Part shown: piece after piece, positions 9,092-17,764 of the stretch
Layout: each line of letters starts with the position of its first letter
How positions within the stretch are numbered: position 1 is the stretch's first letter
Assembly: GCA_949297765.1 (NCBI GenBank)
Contig: CASFTV010000034.1
Location: 1 to 35,889, forward strand
DNA length: 35,889 nucleotides
Origin: an uncultured bacterium
GTDB taxonomy: Bacteria; Verrucomicrobiota; Lentisphaeria; Victivallales; UBA1829
Direction of reading: 5' to 3'
The notes under the pieces: generated by a model
Databases searched by the model: none
Told to the model about the DNA's origin: nothing
The model's input: the letters and a program-made list of their open reading frames with translations, nothing else
Program-made: the position numbers and the translations under genes

Positions 9092-9862
9092 TCAGGAGGG
9101 ATGCTGTGTCGGCGCTCTTCCCCTCATTCTCTTGTAGAAATGGCTCAGGGAGTAGATGTCGGGGAAGCGGGTCGCCTTTGCGATTTCTCCGATGGTCAGA
9201 GCGGAATATTTCAGGTAATCCTCAATCAGTTCCGCAAGCAGTCCGTCGATGTAGCGTTTGACCGATGTTCCGGCCTTCCGTTCCGGCGCATTCCGCGATT
9301 CACAGAGAAAGCGGTATTTCAACTGCGAAACCGTCAGATTCAGCTCTTCCGCGGCAAGAGAAACATTCACCTCGCGTCCGCGGGAGTGAACCAGATCGTA
9401 AAGACGGGAGAACAGCGGCGATTCCCCGCCTGCGGCGGGAGTCCCCTGAAATACAAAATGCAGAAGATCCATCAGAAGATACTCCAGAAGAAGATTGCGC
9501 TGCAGAACGGAACAGGACCCCGCAAACAGATGTTCCACCTGTCCCGCCACCCACTCGAAGAACGGCTGCGACGCGGAATAGAGGCGGATCTCCCGGGAGA
9601 ACACGGATTCCGCTTCGAATGTAAATTTGAAGGAACAGGTTTCCGTTCCCTCCCCCGAACGGATGAACCGGTGCGGCGTGAGCGGAGGAATCAGGACAAA
9701 CGTCCGGGGCGGAAGCTCCCGACGTTTTCCGCTCCCGTCGCAGATTGCAACCGGCGCTCCGCCCGCCACATATTCCAGCTGCCAGTAGGGATGCGAATGC
9801 TCCCGGTCCGACAGCGACAGATTCACATCGTGCGACAAAAATTTCAACTGCGGCTTTTTCAT
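9092..9862 (-). CDS. AraC family transcriptional regulator
   Basis: A 256-residue protein starting MKKPQLKFLSHDVN at 9862. The N-terminal cupin-like sensor domain has SHPYWQLEYVAGG and PPRTFVLIPPLTPHRF, the typical AraC_binding strands. The C-terminal part carries two helix-turn-helix units, VNVSLAAEELNLTVSQLKYRF and LTIGEIAKATRFPDIYSLSHFYKR. An insertion (about RNAPERKAGTS) lies between them, and the end APTQHPS departs from the usual P-x-x-YR finish. An in-frame ATG 11 codons upstream exists, but its GGAG lies only one base away. The gene diverges from the SGNH/DUF2264/GH42 operon across a 279-base gap with candidate promoters in both directions, and is its most likely regulator. Confidence 0.87.
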   Translation of the reverse strand: MKKPQLKFLSHDVNLSLSDREHSHPYWQLEYVAGGAPVAICDGSGKRRELPPRTFVLIPPLTPHRFIRSGEGTETCSFKFTFEAESVFSREIRLYSASQPFFEWVAGQVEHLFAGSCSVLQRNLLLEYLLMDLLHFVFQGTPAAGGESPLFSRLYDLVHSRGREVNVSLAAEELNLTVSQLKYRFLCESRNAPERKAGTSVKRYIDGLLAELIEDYLKYSALTIGEIAKATRFPDIYSLSHFYKRMRGRAPTQHPS

Positions 9863-9991
9863 GGAAATCCCAAATCTTCCCCATCCTTCCGATAGCATAC
9901 TCCTTTCCGGGGAAAAATCAACCCGTTTCCTCCTTTTGAATCGGAAATCTTTTTCCGTTTCTCCAAAATTCTCCTTTTCCGCAACGAAACA

Positions 9992-10020
9992 GCGATACAT
10001 TATTTTCGCCAAAATGACAA
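9992..10020 (-). promoter_or_regulatory. Candidate promoter of the divergent AraC gene
   Basis: Minus-strand TTGTCA (10015-10020) and TATCGC (9992-9997) are 17 bases apart. The -35 matches consensus at five of six positions, the -10 only weakly. The leader to the start at 9862 would be about 125 bases. Confidence 0.3.
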
Positions 10021-10040
10021 AAAGATTCTCCATTTCATCA

Positions 10041-10068
10041 TTGTATTTTTTCTCTTTTGCAGTATACA
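10041..10068 (+). promoter_or_regulatory. Candidate promoter of the SGNH-to-nitrilase operon
   Basis: TTGTAT (10041-10046) and TATACA (10063-10068) are 16 bases apart, within the AT-rich part of the gap between the divergent AraC gene and the esterase gene. Initiation near 10075 leaves about 67 bases of leader before ATG 10142. Both boxes are imperfect, compatible with activation by the neighbouring AraC protein. Apart from these promoters nothing recognisable lies in the 279-base gap. Confidence 0.35.
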
Positions 10069-10141
10069 GTATCAGAAAACCGGGATTTTGACGGAGAATC
10101 GCACCTTCTCCCGTCCCGCAGCAGAGGAGTGTTCCGGAAAA

Positions 10142-11170
10142 ATGACAAAATACGATCCATTCATGGCTGTCGAAGCCGAACGCGAAGGCAGCGAAACCTG
10201 GCTCACGGCGGACGATCCGCGCTTCCGCCTGGAAGGATTCGCCTTCCGGAATCCGGGAGAACCGTTTTACCGGATGAAAATTTCTGACGCCCTCCCGCCC
10301 GGCGTTCAGGCCCACGCCCGTCTCACCAGCGGAGGCACACTCTGCTTCCGGACCGACACAGCCCGGATCCGGATCCGGGCGCGCGTCCGGGTTCTCAACA
10401 ACGCGGCGGACATCATGACCTACGGACGCATCGGATTCGATCTCTACCGCGACGGCCGCTTCTCCGCCCTCTCCCGGCTCAATTTTGACGAGGTGGAATT
10501 TCCCGTCCACACCTACACCGCAACCCTCCAGACGGAAAGTGACGGCGCTATGCACAGCTACCGTCTCCATTTCCCGCTCTACGCCGAAGTCGAGGCGTTC
10601 GGCATCGCCCTCTCCGACGGAGCCGCATGCGAACCGGAACCGCTCTCCGCCGATCCGCGGCCCATCGTGCTTTACGGGACCTCGATCGAACAGGGGTGCT
10701 GTGCGTCGCGGCCCGGGTGCGCGGTCGGAAATCTTCTCTCCCGCCGCCTGGGACTTCCGCTGCTGAATTTCGGATTCGCCGGAAGCGGAAGAGGAGAACC
10801 AGTTGTCGCGCAAAGACTTGCAGAAATTCCATCTCCACGCATCTATGTTCTTGCCTACGATGCGAATGTGGATCCGGAGCGTCTGGAGCAGACTCTTCCG
10901 GAATTCTGCCGGATTCTCCGCGACGCCCATCCGGAAACACCGATTCTGACCGTGTCGCATCTCCGGATCCCCAATGAGAATCCCGCCTCCGAATGGCGCA
11001 CCCGCCGGACGGCGGCGCACCGGAAAACCGGATGCTGTTTCCTCGACGGACTTTCCATCCTCGGAGAAAACTGGGGAGACTGTTATACGGATCTGGTCCA
11101 TCCGAACGATTTCGGCATGATGCTTTACGCAGACGCTCTTGTCCAGAAAATCGGGGAAATCCTGAAATGA
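10142..11170 (+). CDS. SGNH/GDSL hydrolase with N-terminal GxDLY domain (carbohydrate esterase-like)
   Basis: A 342-residue protein from ATG 10142; a TTG at 10088 would extend it by 18 residues but lacks a ribosome site, whereas GAGGAG precedes the ATG. The N-terminal beta-sandwich contains GRIGFDLYRDGRF (residues 96-107), the GxDLY signature. The C-terminal SGNH domain shows YGTSIEQG with nucleophile Ser181, GFAGSG with block II Gly, YDANVD with Asn242, and DLVHPND with the Asp317/His320 pair. Proteins with these two domains are usually annotated as cytoplasmic or secreted acyl/acetyl esterases; here no signal peptide is visible. It opens a five-gene operon and overlaps the next gene by ATGA. 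A role in removing acetyl groups from imported oligosaccharides fits, but is inference. Confidence 0.87.
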   Translation: MTKYDPFMAVEAEREGSETWLTADDPRFRLEGFAFRNPGEPFYRMKISDALPPGVQAHARLTSGGTLCFRTDTARIRIRARVRVLNNAADIMTYGRIGFDLYRDGRFSALSRLNFDEVEFPVHTYTATLQTESDGAMHSYRLHFPLYAEVEAFGIALSDGAACEPEPLSADPRPIVLYGTSIEQGCCASRPGCAVGNLLSRRLGLPLLNFGFAGSGRGEPVVAQRLAEIPSPRIYVLAYDANVDPERLEQTLPEFCRILRDAHPETPILTVSHLRIPNENPASEWRTRRTAAHRKTGCCFLDGLSILGENWGDCYTDLVHPNDFGMMLYADALVQKIGEILK

Positions 11171-12810
11171 ACCGGAAAACGTATCTTGCAGAACTGGACC
11201 GTGCGCTTCTGTTCGCGGCATCCCGCACCGATTCCGCGGGACGCATGGTCGTGGAAGGGGAAATCGACACAAAGGACTCCGGATGGCTCGTTCTCGGAGG
11301 GACCATCCGGGGAATGGAAGAGGGGTGGAAAATCGGCTCCGCGGATCTGCGCGGCCTCTGTCGCCGATGGACTCTTGCAAGTGTCCGCGTGGACGATGTC
11401 AAAAGCGCATGGACGACCTTTGCCCTCCTTCTCTGCTTCGAATTCGGAAAAGAGGAGTTCCGCGCTCTTTTTCCGCCGGAGGAGATGGAGGAAATCGCCG
11501 CGTTTTTCCGTCAGATTGACATGAAATACCTTCTTGAGGCGTCGCGCAACTACCGGGTGGCCGCCGCCGTCATCGACCTTCTCCGGATCCGCCACGGGTT
11601 CTGCGACACCGCCAGCGTCAATGCCTCGGAGTGCATTCAGTACATGCTCGACGGCTACCTCGGCTGCGGCTTCTTCAACGACGATGACGGACGGGGCGAC
11701 TCCCGCGACAAACGCATCGACGCCTACAGCGCGGAAATCATCGGCCTTCTCCTCCATTACGATGAAATCCACCAGTGGAATTCGCCGTTTCATGACCGGA
11801 TCTTCGCGATTCTCCGGGAATTCTGCAACTTCAATCTCCCGCTCATCGACGCGGATGGCGAGTTCGCCAAATGGGGCCGCTCCCTGCGCGGGGAAGCGGA
11901 AGTCAAAAAACTCTTTCTCTGGGAATTTGCGCAGTCCCGGAATCTGACAGATTCCGGCGATGCGGCCGCGAAACGTCAGTTCGAGTTCTTCCTCAAAACC
12001 GGAATCCGCGCGGACGGCAAAATCGGACGCGACAAAGCCTTCGACTCCGGAATCTGGGATGAATACACCACCCATGTCCAGGCACAGGGATATGGAATCT
12101 ACGGTCTTGCCATGGCGCTTCGTTTCGCCTCCGGCGATCATCCGCCCCGTCCCCTCCCCTCGGAAACGGAAGATTACGTCCGCCATCTTCCCGGTCCCGC
12201 GATCCTCTGCGCGAACGACCATCGCACCGGGGTTCATTACATTCTTCCCGCCGGGAACCGTCTTACGAAAAACATGTTCTTCTGGCACAACCGCATCACG
12301 GGAGAAAACGATGTGGAGGTGGATGTCAGCGCAAAATTCATGCCGATTCCCTACTTCGGACACAAGCTGCCCGCTCCGTATGCCGGATCGGTCATTCCGT
12401 TTCTTCCTATGCTGTACCTGAGCGATTCCTCGCGTCTTGTTCCGCGCAATCTTGATCCGGACTTCTCGGTGGAGGGAAACGCCGTCCTCCGCCGGTTCGA
12501 CTACTGCAGACCGAAGGAATACACGGCGGTGGGAACGCTCCACTTCGACTGCCGGATTCTCTGCCGCCCGGGAGGTGTGGATTTCTCGTTCATATTTGAA
12601 GGCGCTGCGCCGGAAGGAGCGGAACTGCGGATCTGCTTCTGCACGCCCGCCCGGGGACTGAAGCGGCGGATAAAATTCAGCAGAACGCCTCTCCGGGAAT
12701 TTGATGCGGCACTCTCCCCGTCTATTTACGGAAAGGAAACCCGCGGGCATATCTGCTGCTTTTCCCCCTGCAATGATCTGCACTACACATTCGGACTGGA
12801 GAAAATATGA
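11167..12810 (+). CDS. DUF2264-like alpha/alpha-toroid protein
   Basis: A 547-residue protein starting at the ATGA overlap with the esterase stop. The first about 370 residues are helix-rich with evenly spaced aromatic and acidic segments, as in alpha/alpha toroids. YMLDGYLGCGFFNDDDGRGD (about 159-178) and FAKWGRSLRGEAEVKK (about 233-248) resemble the conserved YxxDGxYxDG and GRSLxYR regions of the DUF2264 family. The C-terminal about 170 residues look like a beta-rich domain (GVHYILPAGNRLTKNMFFW, ENDVEVDVSAKFMP). No signal peptide is present. DUF2264 proteins are often found in glycan-utilisation clusters and are suspected glycosidases or lyases, but no activity can be assigned from sequence. 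It is followed by a coupled GH42 gene, again through ATGA. Confidence 0.68.
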   Translation: MNRKTYLAELDRALLFAASRTDSAGRMVVEGEIDTKDSGWLVLGGTIRGMEEGWKIGSADLRGLCRRWTLASVRVDDVKSAWTTFALLLCFEFGKEEFRALFPPEEMEEIAAFFRQIDMKYLLEASRNYRVAAAVIDLLRIRHGFCDTASVNASECIQYMLDGYLGCGFFNDDDGRGDSRDKRIDAYSAEIIGLLLHYDEIHQWNSPFHDRIFAILREFCNFNLPLIDADGEFAKWGRSLRGEAEVKKLFLWEFAQSRNLTDSGDAAAKRQFEFFLKTGIRADGKIGRDKAFDSGIWDEYTTHVQAQGYGIYGLAMALRFASGDHPPRPLPSETEDYVRHLPGPAILCANDHRTGVHYILPAGNRLTKNMFFWHNRITGENDVEVDVSAKFMPIPYFGHKLPAPYAGSVIPFLPMLYLSDSSRLVPRNLDPDFSVEGNAVLRRFDYCRPKEYTAVGTLHFDCRILCRPGGVDFSFIFEGAAPEGAELRICFCTPARGLKRRIKFSRTPLREFDAALSPSIYGKETRGHICCFSPCNDLHYTFGLEKI

Positions 12811-14810
12811 AAAAGGAATTCCTGCACGGAGCAGTCCTTCTGCTCGAAGAGGACGAGACCCGGAAAGGGGTTGAACGGAAATGCGACGGGATGCGCCGTC
12901 TCGGAATGAATACCGCCGTTCTCTGGCCCCCCTGTTTCTACAAAAATGGAAAACGCGACTACTCCGTCCAGAAGATGGTTCTGGACTGCGCGGAAAAAGC
13001 CGGGCTCAAGGTCATTGTCGAACTGACGGGTCAGGTCTCCAATCTGGAGTACCTCCCCGACTGCGACTGGAAGGACGAATACGCCGTTCTCAATCCCGAC
13101 GGCACGCCAGCCCGGATGCAGAACGGCCTCGGCGAAACCAACTACAATCATCCCGAAGTAAAGCGCATTCTGCACCGCTTCCTGACGGAGACACTTGAAA
13201 CCTTCCGGAATCATCCCGCCCTGCTGGCCTGGGATGTCTGGAACGAAACGCATTTCAAATCCTACGACTCCTTCACAATGAAGGAGTTCCGTCAATGGCT
13301 GGAACGGAAATACGGCACGATTGAACGTCTCAACACCGTATGGAAAAAGAGTTACACGGCGTTTGACCAGATCCGGATGGACCCGATCACCTGGGCCTCC
13401 ATCGGCCCCGACTGCGACTGGGAGGAGTTCCGGACCGACAACCTCGCCGCAATCGCGGCGGAATGGACCCGGATCGTCCGGGAAACCGATCCGGATCACC
13501 CTGTCATCGCCGACAATGTCATGAGCAACGCGGTCTGGAGTGAATTCGACCGCGGAACCGATGACTGGAAGCTCGCGGAACAGATTGATCTTCTCGGCCT
13601 CTCCTTCTATCCGAAAACCGGCGGACGCCTCCTCAAGGTCAACGAATCCTGGCTGAGACGCCTCACCTTCGCCGGAGCGTTCTCCGCCGGAAACGGGAAG
13701 TTTCTGATCTCGGAAATGCAGAGTCACTGCTACTCCGAAATCTTTACGGCGGAACGGGTTGCGCCCGATGAACTGCTCGACTGGAATCTGGAAGCTCTCT
13801 TTGAAGGTTCCCAGGGAACCGTCTACTGGAAGTGGGAACCGTTCAAAGCGGGATTCCAGCTTGGAGGACGCGGTCTTGTCCTCGCGGACGGGAGCTTCAG
13901 CAAACGGGCGGCAGCCGTCGCCGAATTCAGCCGGCTGCTGGCGGATTATCCGGATCTTGCGTCGCTCACCCCCGCGAAACGCGCCGCGCTTCTCTACGAC
14001 CGCACCTCCAACTTCACGGTCAAGGCGATCAACAACCGGATCCGCGGAATCATCGGCGACGACCAGTGTGCACAGGCCCGCTTCGGAGTCGCCATGAGCG
14101 CGGCGGAACGGAATCTCCCGCTCGCAGTCCGGACTCCGGACCAGATCCGCCGCGGCGGCCTCGACGGAATCTCCCTTCTCTTTCTGCCCTGTCAGCTGGT
14201 GATGGATCCCCCCCTTGCGGAGGAGCTGATCCGCTTCCTCGAAGCCGGCGGAACGATTGCCGCGAACTGGCCCTGCGGCGACATTTCGTCCGACGGACGC
14301 CTTGCCGAAGATCTGCCCGGCGGTCCCCTCGCCTCCCTCTTCCACGCGCGCCAGACGGACAATCTTCAGGACACCTTCCATGGGGAACCCGTTGAAATTC
14401 AGAAACTTGAACTTCTTTCCAGCGAAACGGAAGTTCTTCTCCGAAGCGATTCCGGCCTTCCGCTCGTCTTGAAGACACGGAGGGGGAAAGGCGTTTTCCT
14501 CTATTTTGCTTCGGCTCTGTGGATCGACCGCTTTCTCCACAACCGCCGGGCGTGTGCCGATGCGTTCTGGTCTCTTCTGCCCGCCGATTCCGCGCCAGTG
14601 AAGGCGGACGTCCCCATTCTCTGCGCATCGGGTGAAGAATATGACTATGTTCTCGTGAACAACATTGAACAACGGCCGGAGTGCGTTCTGGAAACGGACC
14701 GGGAAACGGAACAGATCTTCGGCGCGGGAACCCTTCTAACCAAAAACGGACAACGGATTCTTGCGGGAGCGCGTCACGCGATCCTGCGAATGAGAAAGGA
14801 AAGCAAATAA
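12807..14810 (+). CDS. GH42 family beta-galactosidase-like enzyme
   Basis: A 667-residue cytoplasmic protein. The TIM barrel (about 1-390) contains LLAWDVWNETHF, placing the acid/base at Glu147, and KFLISEMQSH with a probable nucleophile at Glu303. Residues about 393-590 form the class I glutamine-amidotransferase-like trimerisation domain of GH42 (AALLYDRTSN, LFLPCQLVMD, FLEAGGTIAANWPCGD), and a short beta domain finishes the chain. The motif reads NET where most relatives have NEP, as does the GH42 protein at the window start, so the two are divergent paralogues. The CxCxxC zinc cluster of the other copy is absent. The start overlaps the DUF2264 stop and its TAA abuts the isomerase ATG directly. 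A galactoside or galactomannan-derived substrate is plausible. Confidence 0.88.
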   Translation: MKKEFLHGAVLLLEEDETRKGVERKCDGMRRLGMNTAVLWPPCFYKNGKRDYSVQKMVLDCAEKAGLKVIVELTGQVSNLEYLPDCDWKDEYAVLNPDGTPARMQNGLGETNYNHPEVKRILHRFLTETLETFRNHPALLAWDVWNETHFKSYDSFTMKEFRQWLERKYGTIERLNTVWKKSYTAFDQIRMDPITWASIGPDCDWEEFRTDNLAAIAAEWTRIVRETDPDHPVIADNVMSNAVWSEFDRGTDDWKLAEQIDLLGLSFYPKTGGRLLKVNESWLRRLTFAGAFSAGNGKFLISEMQSHCYSEIFTAERVAPDELLDWNLEALFEGSQGTVYWKWEPFKAGFQLGGRGLVLADGSFSKRAAAVAEFSRLLADYPDLASLTPAKRAALLYDRTSNFTVKAINNRIRGIIGDDQCAQARFGVAMSAAERNLPLAVRTPDQIRRGGLDGISLLFLPCQLVMDPPLAEELIRFLEAGGTIAANWPCGDISSDGRLAEDLPGGPLASLFHARQTDNLQDTFHGEPVEIQKLELLSSETEVLLRSDSGLPLVLKTRRGKGVFLYFASALWIDRFLHNRRACADAFWSLLPADSAPVKADVPILCASGEEYDYVLVNNIEQRPECVLETDRETEQIFGAGTLLTKNGQRILAGARHAILRMRKESK

Positions 14811-15884
14811 ATGAACGCGGAAGTTTTTTACCGTCTTGCGCCGAACCGGGTCTGGCGCACCTATCTTGGCGGCGGAACGCTTGATGCGATTTCCGGAGCC
14901 GCCGCACCCGAAGATACCCATTTCCCCGAAGACTGGATTCTTTCCACCACCCGGGCGGTAAATGCCGGACGTGAAACAATCGAGGAAGGTGTCTCTTCCG
15001 TTCTTTCCGACTCCGGCAGAATTCCCCTCACGGAACTGCTGGACCGCTTTCCGGAACAGATCCTCGGAGCGGAACATCTCAAAAAATATGGAAAGCAGAC
15101 CGGATTTCTGCTGAAATATCTGGATTCCTCCATCCGTCTGCATCTTCAGTGCCATCCGACCATTCCGTTCGCGCGGAAATACCTGAATTCCAACTCCGGC
15201 AAAAGCGAAGGATATTACATTCTCGGCATACGGCCGGGATGTGAGGGATACATCTATCTCGGATTCCAGAATCCGCCGACTCCGGAAGAGTTCCGCCGGA
15301 TGATCGCCGAACAGGATATTCCCGCACTGCTCGGCTGTTTTGAGAAAATCCCGGTCCGTCCCGGCGACGCGTTCTACGTCCCAGGCGGCTTCCCCCATGC
15401 CATCGGAGAAGGGGTGTTCATGATCGAAATGATGGAACCGACCGATTTCGCCGTCCGCATCGAATTTGAACGCGGCGGATACCTCCTGCCGGAAAGCGCG
15501 CGTTTCATGAACCGCGGCATCGAGTTTGCCGTTTCCATGTTCGATTTCCAACGCAGATCCGTTGAAACAATCCGCAAAGAACTGTTTCTTGTTCCGGAAG
15601 CCCTGCCGATCGACGGTGCGGGAGAGCGGGTCTCCCTCTTCGACCGCCGGTATACAAACTGCTTCCGCGCGGAAAAGATCACCGTCCGCGGCGAGGCCGG
15701 AGTCCGTCAGAAGGGCTTCCGCGTCCTGATCGTCACGCAGGGAAGCGGATCCCTGCTGGCCGGCGGAAAAACCTGCGAACTGAAACAATATGACCGCATT
15801 CTGATCCCCGCGGCAACAGAGGAGATCCGTTTCCGCACGGAAGAAAAACTGGAAATGGTGGCGGCTCTGCCGCCGGAGGTGTGA
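14811..15884 (+). CDS. Type I mannose-6-phosphate isomerase
   Basis: A 357-residue cupin-fold metalloenzyme. Zinc ligands characteristic of type I phosphomannose isomerases are visible: LHLQCHP gives Gln113/His115, KSEGYYILG gives Glu133, and YVPGGFPHAIG gives His196. GDAFYVPGG and MEPTDFAVRIEF are further family markers. The enzyme interconverts mannose-6-phosphate and fructose-6-phosphate in the cytoplasm. Its ATG follows the GH42 stop with no gap, so the genes are probably coupled. Its place in a hydrolase operon suggests that mannose or a related aldose is released by the neighbouring enzymes. Relatives acting on unphosphorylated aldoses occur in such clusters, so the phosphorylated substrate is not certain. 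I leave the symbol blank because it may be a second, specialised copy. Confidence 0.85.
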   Translation: MNAEVFYRLAPNRVWRTYLGGGTLDAISGAAAPEDTHFPEDWILSTTRAVNAGRETIEEGVSSVLSDSGRIPLTELLDRFPEQILGAEHLKKYGKQTGFLLKYLDSSIRLHLQCHPTIPFARKYLNSNSGKSEGYYILGIRPGCEGYIYLGFQNPPTPEEFRRMIAEQDIPALLGCFEKIPVRPGDAFYVPGGFPHAIGEGVFMIEMMEPTDFAVRIEFERGGYLLPESARFMNRGIEFAVSMFDFQRRSVETIRKELFLVPEALPIDGAGERVSLFDRRYTNCFRAEKITVRGEAGVRQKGFRVLIVTQGSGSLLAGGKTCELKQYDRILIPAATEEIRFRTEEKLEMVAALPPEV

Positions 15885-15886
15885 AG

Positions 15887-16801
15887 ATGTCGAAAATCGT
15901 TGATGTGGCGGCCGTTCATTTCAATGTCAGTGAACGGGGAGATCAGGGACGTGCGGAGGCGATCCGCCAGTTCCGGGAAGCGGAAAACCGTCTCGACGGA
16001 ACCGGAGTCGATCTGGTCGTCACCTGCGAGGGAATGAGCAGTCTCGCCCAGAAGGTCTCGGAAGCCGAATCCCTCGACGCGCCCGGCGAACTGCTCACGA
16101 TGTACCGCGAATTCGCCCTACGAAATGCCTGCACGGTAGCGGGTTCCGTCAAACTTTCCGATGCGGGATCGGTCTTCAACGCACTGGTCTTCATCGCGCC
16201 GGACGGGAGCTTCCCGGGATGGTATGCGAAGAGCTATCCGACTCCGCGGGAGATGGAACGGGGAATCGTTCCGGGGGCGGGAGCGGCCGTCACGGAAACA
16301 CCGGCGGGAAGACTCGGCGGCGTGATCTGCTACGATCTGAATTTCGACACCCTCGCGGAGGAGTACCGCTCTCTCCAGCCGGATATTCTCTGCTTTTCCA
16401 GCATGTTCCACGGCGGACATCTTCAGAACAGCTGGGCGTACCGCGCCCGCTCGTTTTTCGTCGGAGCGGTGAAGGATGCGTGCAGCTCTGTGATCGACCC
16501 GCTCGGCCGGGAAATCGCGGAGAGCTGCTACTACAACCGGATCGCCCGTGCAAGAATCAATCTGGACCGGTTCATCCTGCATCAGGACAGGAACATCGAA
16601 AAGTTTCCGCTGATCCGCCGGAAATACAGAAAGGAGATTCTGATCGACACCAATTCGCGCCTCGGAGTCTCCCTTCTTTACAGCTGCACACCGGAACGGA
16701 CGGCTCGGGAAATCGCAGACGAGTTCGAACTGGTCGGACTGGATTCCCTCCTGAACAGCTCCGCCGAGGAAGCGGACAGAAAACGGATCTCCGGGAACTG
16801 A
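15887..16801 (+). CDS. Nitrilase-superfamily carbon-nitrogen hydrolase
   Basis: A 304-residue protein. ATG 15887 is chosen because GGAGGT lies six bases upstream; a GTG at 15881 is in frame but inside the ribosome site. The Glu-Lys-Cys catalytic triad is clear: VVTCEGMS (Glu48), GWYAKSYPT (Lys115) and GGVICYDLNFD (Cys148). Members of this superfamily cleave amides, carbamoyl amines or nitriles in the cytoplasm. The position at the end of a glycan operon suggests an amide-bearing sugar derivative, though the substrate is not evident. After the catalytic core there is a tail of about 60 residues (about 245-304) that I do not recognise. It converges on an AraC gene, with 20 bases between the two stops and no evident terminator. 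Confidence 0.87.
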   Translation: MSKIVDVAAVHFNVSERGDQGRAEAIRQFREAENRLDGTGVDLVVTCEGMSSLAQKVSEAESLDAPGELLTMYREFALRNACTVAGSVKLSDAGSVFNALVFIAPDGSFPGWYAKSYPTPREMERGIVPGAGAAVTETPAGRLGGVICYDLNFDTLAEEYRSLQPDILCFSSMFHGGHLQNSWAYRARSFFVGAVKDACSSVIDPLGREIAESCYYNRIARARINLDRFILHQDRNIEKFPLIRRKYRKEILIDTNSRLGVSLLYSCTPERTAREIADEFELVGLDSLLNSSAEEADRKRISGN

Positions 16802-16821
16802 CGGGAAAAAGTCTTTGCGCT

Positions 16822-17709
16822 TCAGGGAGTTCCGGGGGATCCTGGACGTTCCATCCGGCATTCCTTCCGGAAAAGAAACGGCGTGGTCCCGGTGATGGAG
16901 CGGAAGACCTTGGTCAGATGATTGCCGTCGCAGAACCCGCATTGCAGGGCGATCTCTCCGATTCCGGATGGAGTCTGCTTCAGCAGTTCGCATGCCTTCT
17001 GCACCCGGATCGTCCAGAGATAGCGGTTCGGCGACATTTTCAGAGTCCTCTGGAAATGCCGGTACAGACTGCGTTCCGACATTCCGGAAATCTGACTCAA
17101 GTTCTTCATATCCAAATGCTTTTTATAATTGGCATTCAGATATTCCACCGCCGGCTGGACCAGCCAGAGCTGTTCCTTTTCCTCTTCGGTGGAATCTCCC
17201 CGTGCCAGATAGACCACCAGTTCCGTGAACATCAGCGGTATCATGATGTTTCTCCCGAGCCGTTTCCGATGGGTTTCATAACTCAGGCGCCGGACGAGAT
17301 TCTCACAAAGCGCCCGGTCATTGACGGGAATTCTCAGAACCGGTTTCAGCGGATCACCTCCGTTCCCTTCTCGCGGATATACCTGTTCGATCAGCGGAAG
17401 ATTCGCCCCTTCCAGGAGCGGCAGAGGAGCAGAGGCATCGTAAATCACTACAAGAACTTCAAAATCAACAAGATTCGAAAACGAATCCACTGTTCCGGGA
17501 TGGACAATCAGCACATCCCCTTCCTCCACGGGGAAATAACGCATTCCGACCCGGTGTTCTGCTTTGCCGCGGACAACCAGAATCAGTTCTGAAAATTCAT
17601 GATGCCGGAGTTCGTCCTCCACGACCGGGTCCTGCCCCGGTTCGCGGACCAGAAGTTTTACGGCAAGCGGAAATTTCTCCGGCTGGGGATAGTTCCTGTA
17701 GCGAGCCAT
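16822..17709 (-). CDS. AraC family transcriptional regulator
   Basis: A 295-residue protein. The start at 17709 (MARYRNYPQPEK) has an excellent AAGGAGG site seven bases upstream. The N-terminal cupin sensor contains HHEFSELILVVRGKAEHRVG and YFPVEEGDVLIVHPGT, typical AraC_binding strands that sense a small molecule, usually a sugar. The C-terminal DNA-binding domain (about 190-290) shows HLDMKNLSQISGMSERSLYR as the first helix-turn-helix, and GIGEIALQCGFCDGNHLTKV plus FRSITGTTPFLFRK as the second with its family signature. It diverges from the pseudopilin/isomerase/GH-A-like operon at 17821 and is the likely activator of that locus. It converges with the nitrilase gene of the preceding operon. 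Confidence 0.92.
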   Translation of the reverse strand: MARYRNYPQPEKFPLAVKLLVREPGQDPVVEDELRHHEFSELILVVRGKAEHRVGMRYFPVEEGDVLIVHPGTVDSFSNLVDFEVLVVIYDASAPLPLLEGANLPLIEQVYPREGNGGDPLKPVLRIPVNDRALCENLVRRLSYETHRKRLGRNIMIPLMFTELVVYLARGDSTEEEKEQLWLVQPAVEYLNANYKKHLDMKNLSQISGMSERSLYRHFQRTLKMSPNRYLWTIRVQKACELLKQTPSGIGEIALQCGFCDGNHLTKVFRSITGTTPFLFRKECRMERPGSPGTP

Positions 17710-17734
17710 GCGGATTCCTCCTTCTTTTGGCAGT

Positions 17735-17763
17735 AATGTAATGTTATTTGGCGGAATTATCAA
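17735..17763 (-). promoter_or_regulatory. Promoter of the AraC gene at 17709
   Basis: Minus-strand TTGATA (17758-17763) and TACATT (17735-17740) are 17 bases apart. Transcription would start near 17728, leaving a short leader that just includes the AAGGAGG ribosome site. Confidence 0.5.
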
Positions 17764-17764
17764 G

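Noticed and set aside
9863-11380. N-terminal extension of the AraC frame making a 762-residue protein
   Set aside because: The extension lies opposite the SGNH esterase gene and is shadow sequence; the cupin domain begins naturally at the ATG at 9862.
12783-14672. 629-residue minus-strand frame opposite the GH42 gene
   Set aside because: No recognisable domain, and the plus-strand GH42 catalytic residues and domain order are clear.
16802-16821. Possible terminator between convergent nitrilase and AraC genes
   Set aside because: The 20-base gap contains no stem-loop or T tract.
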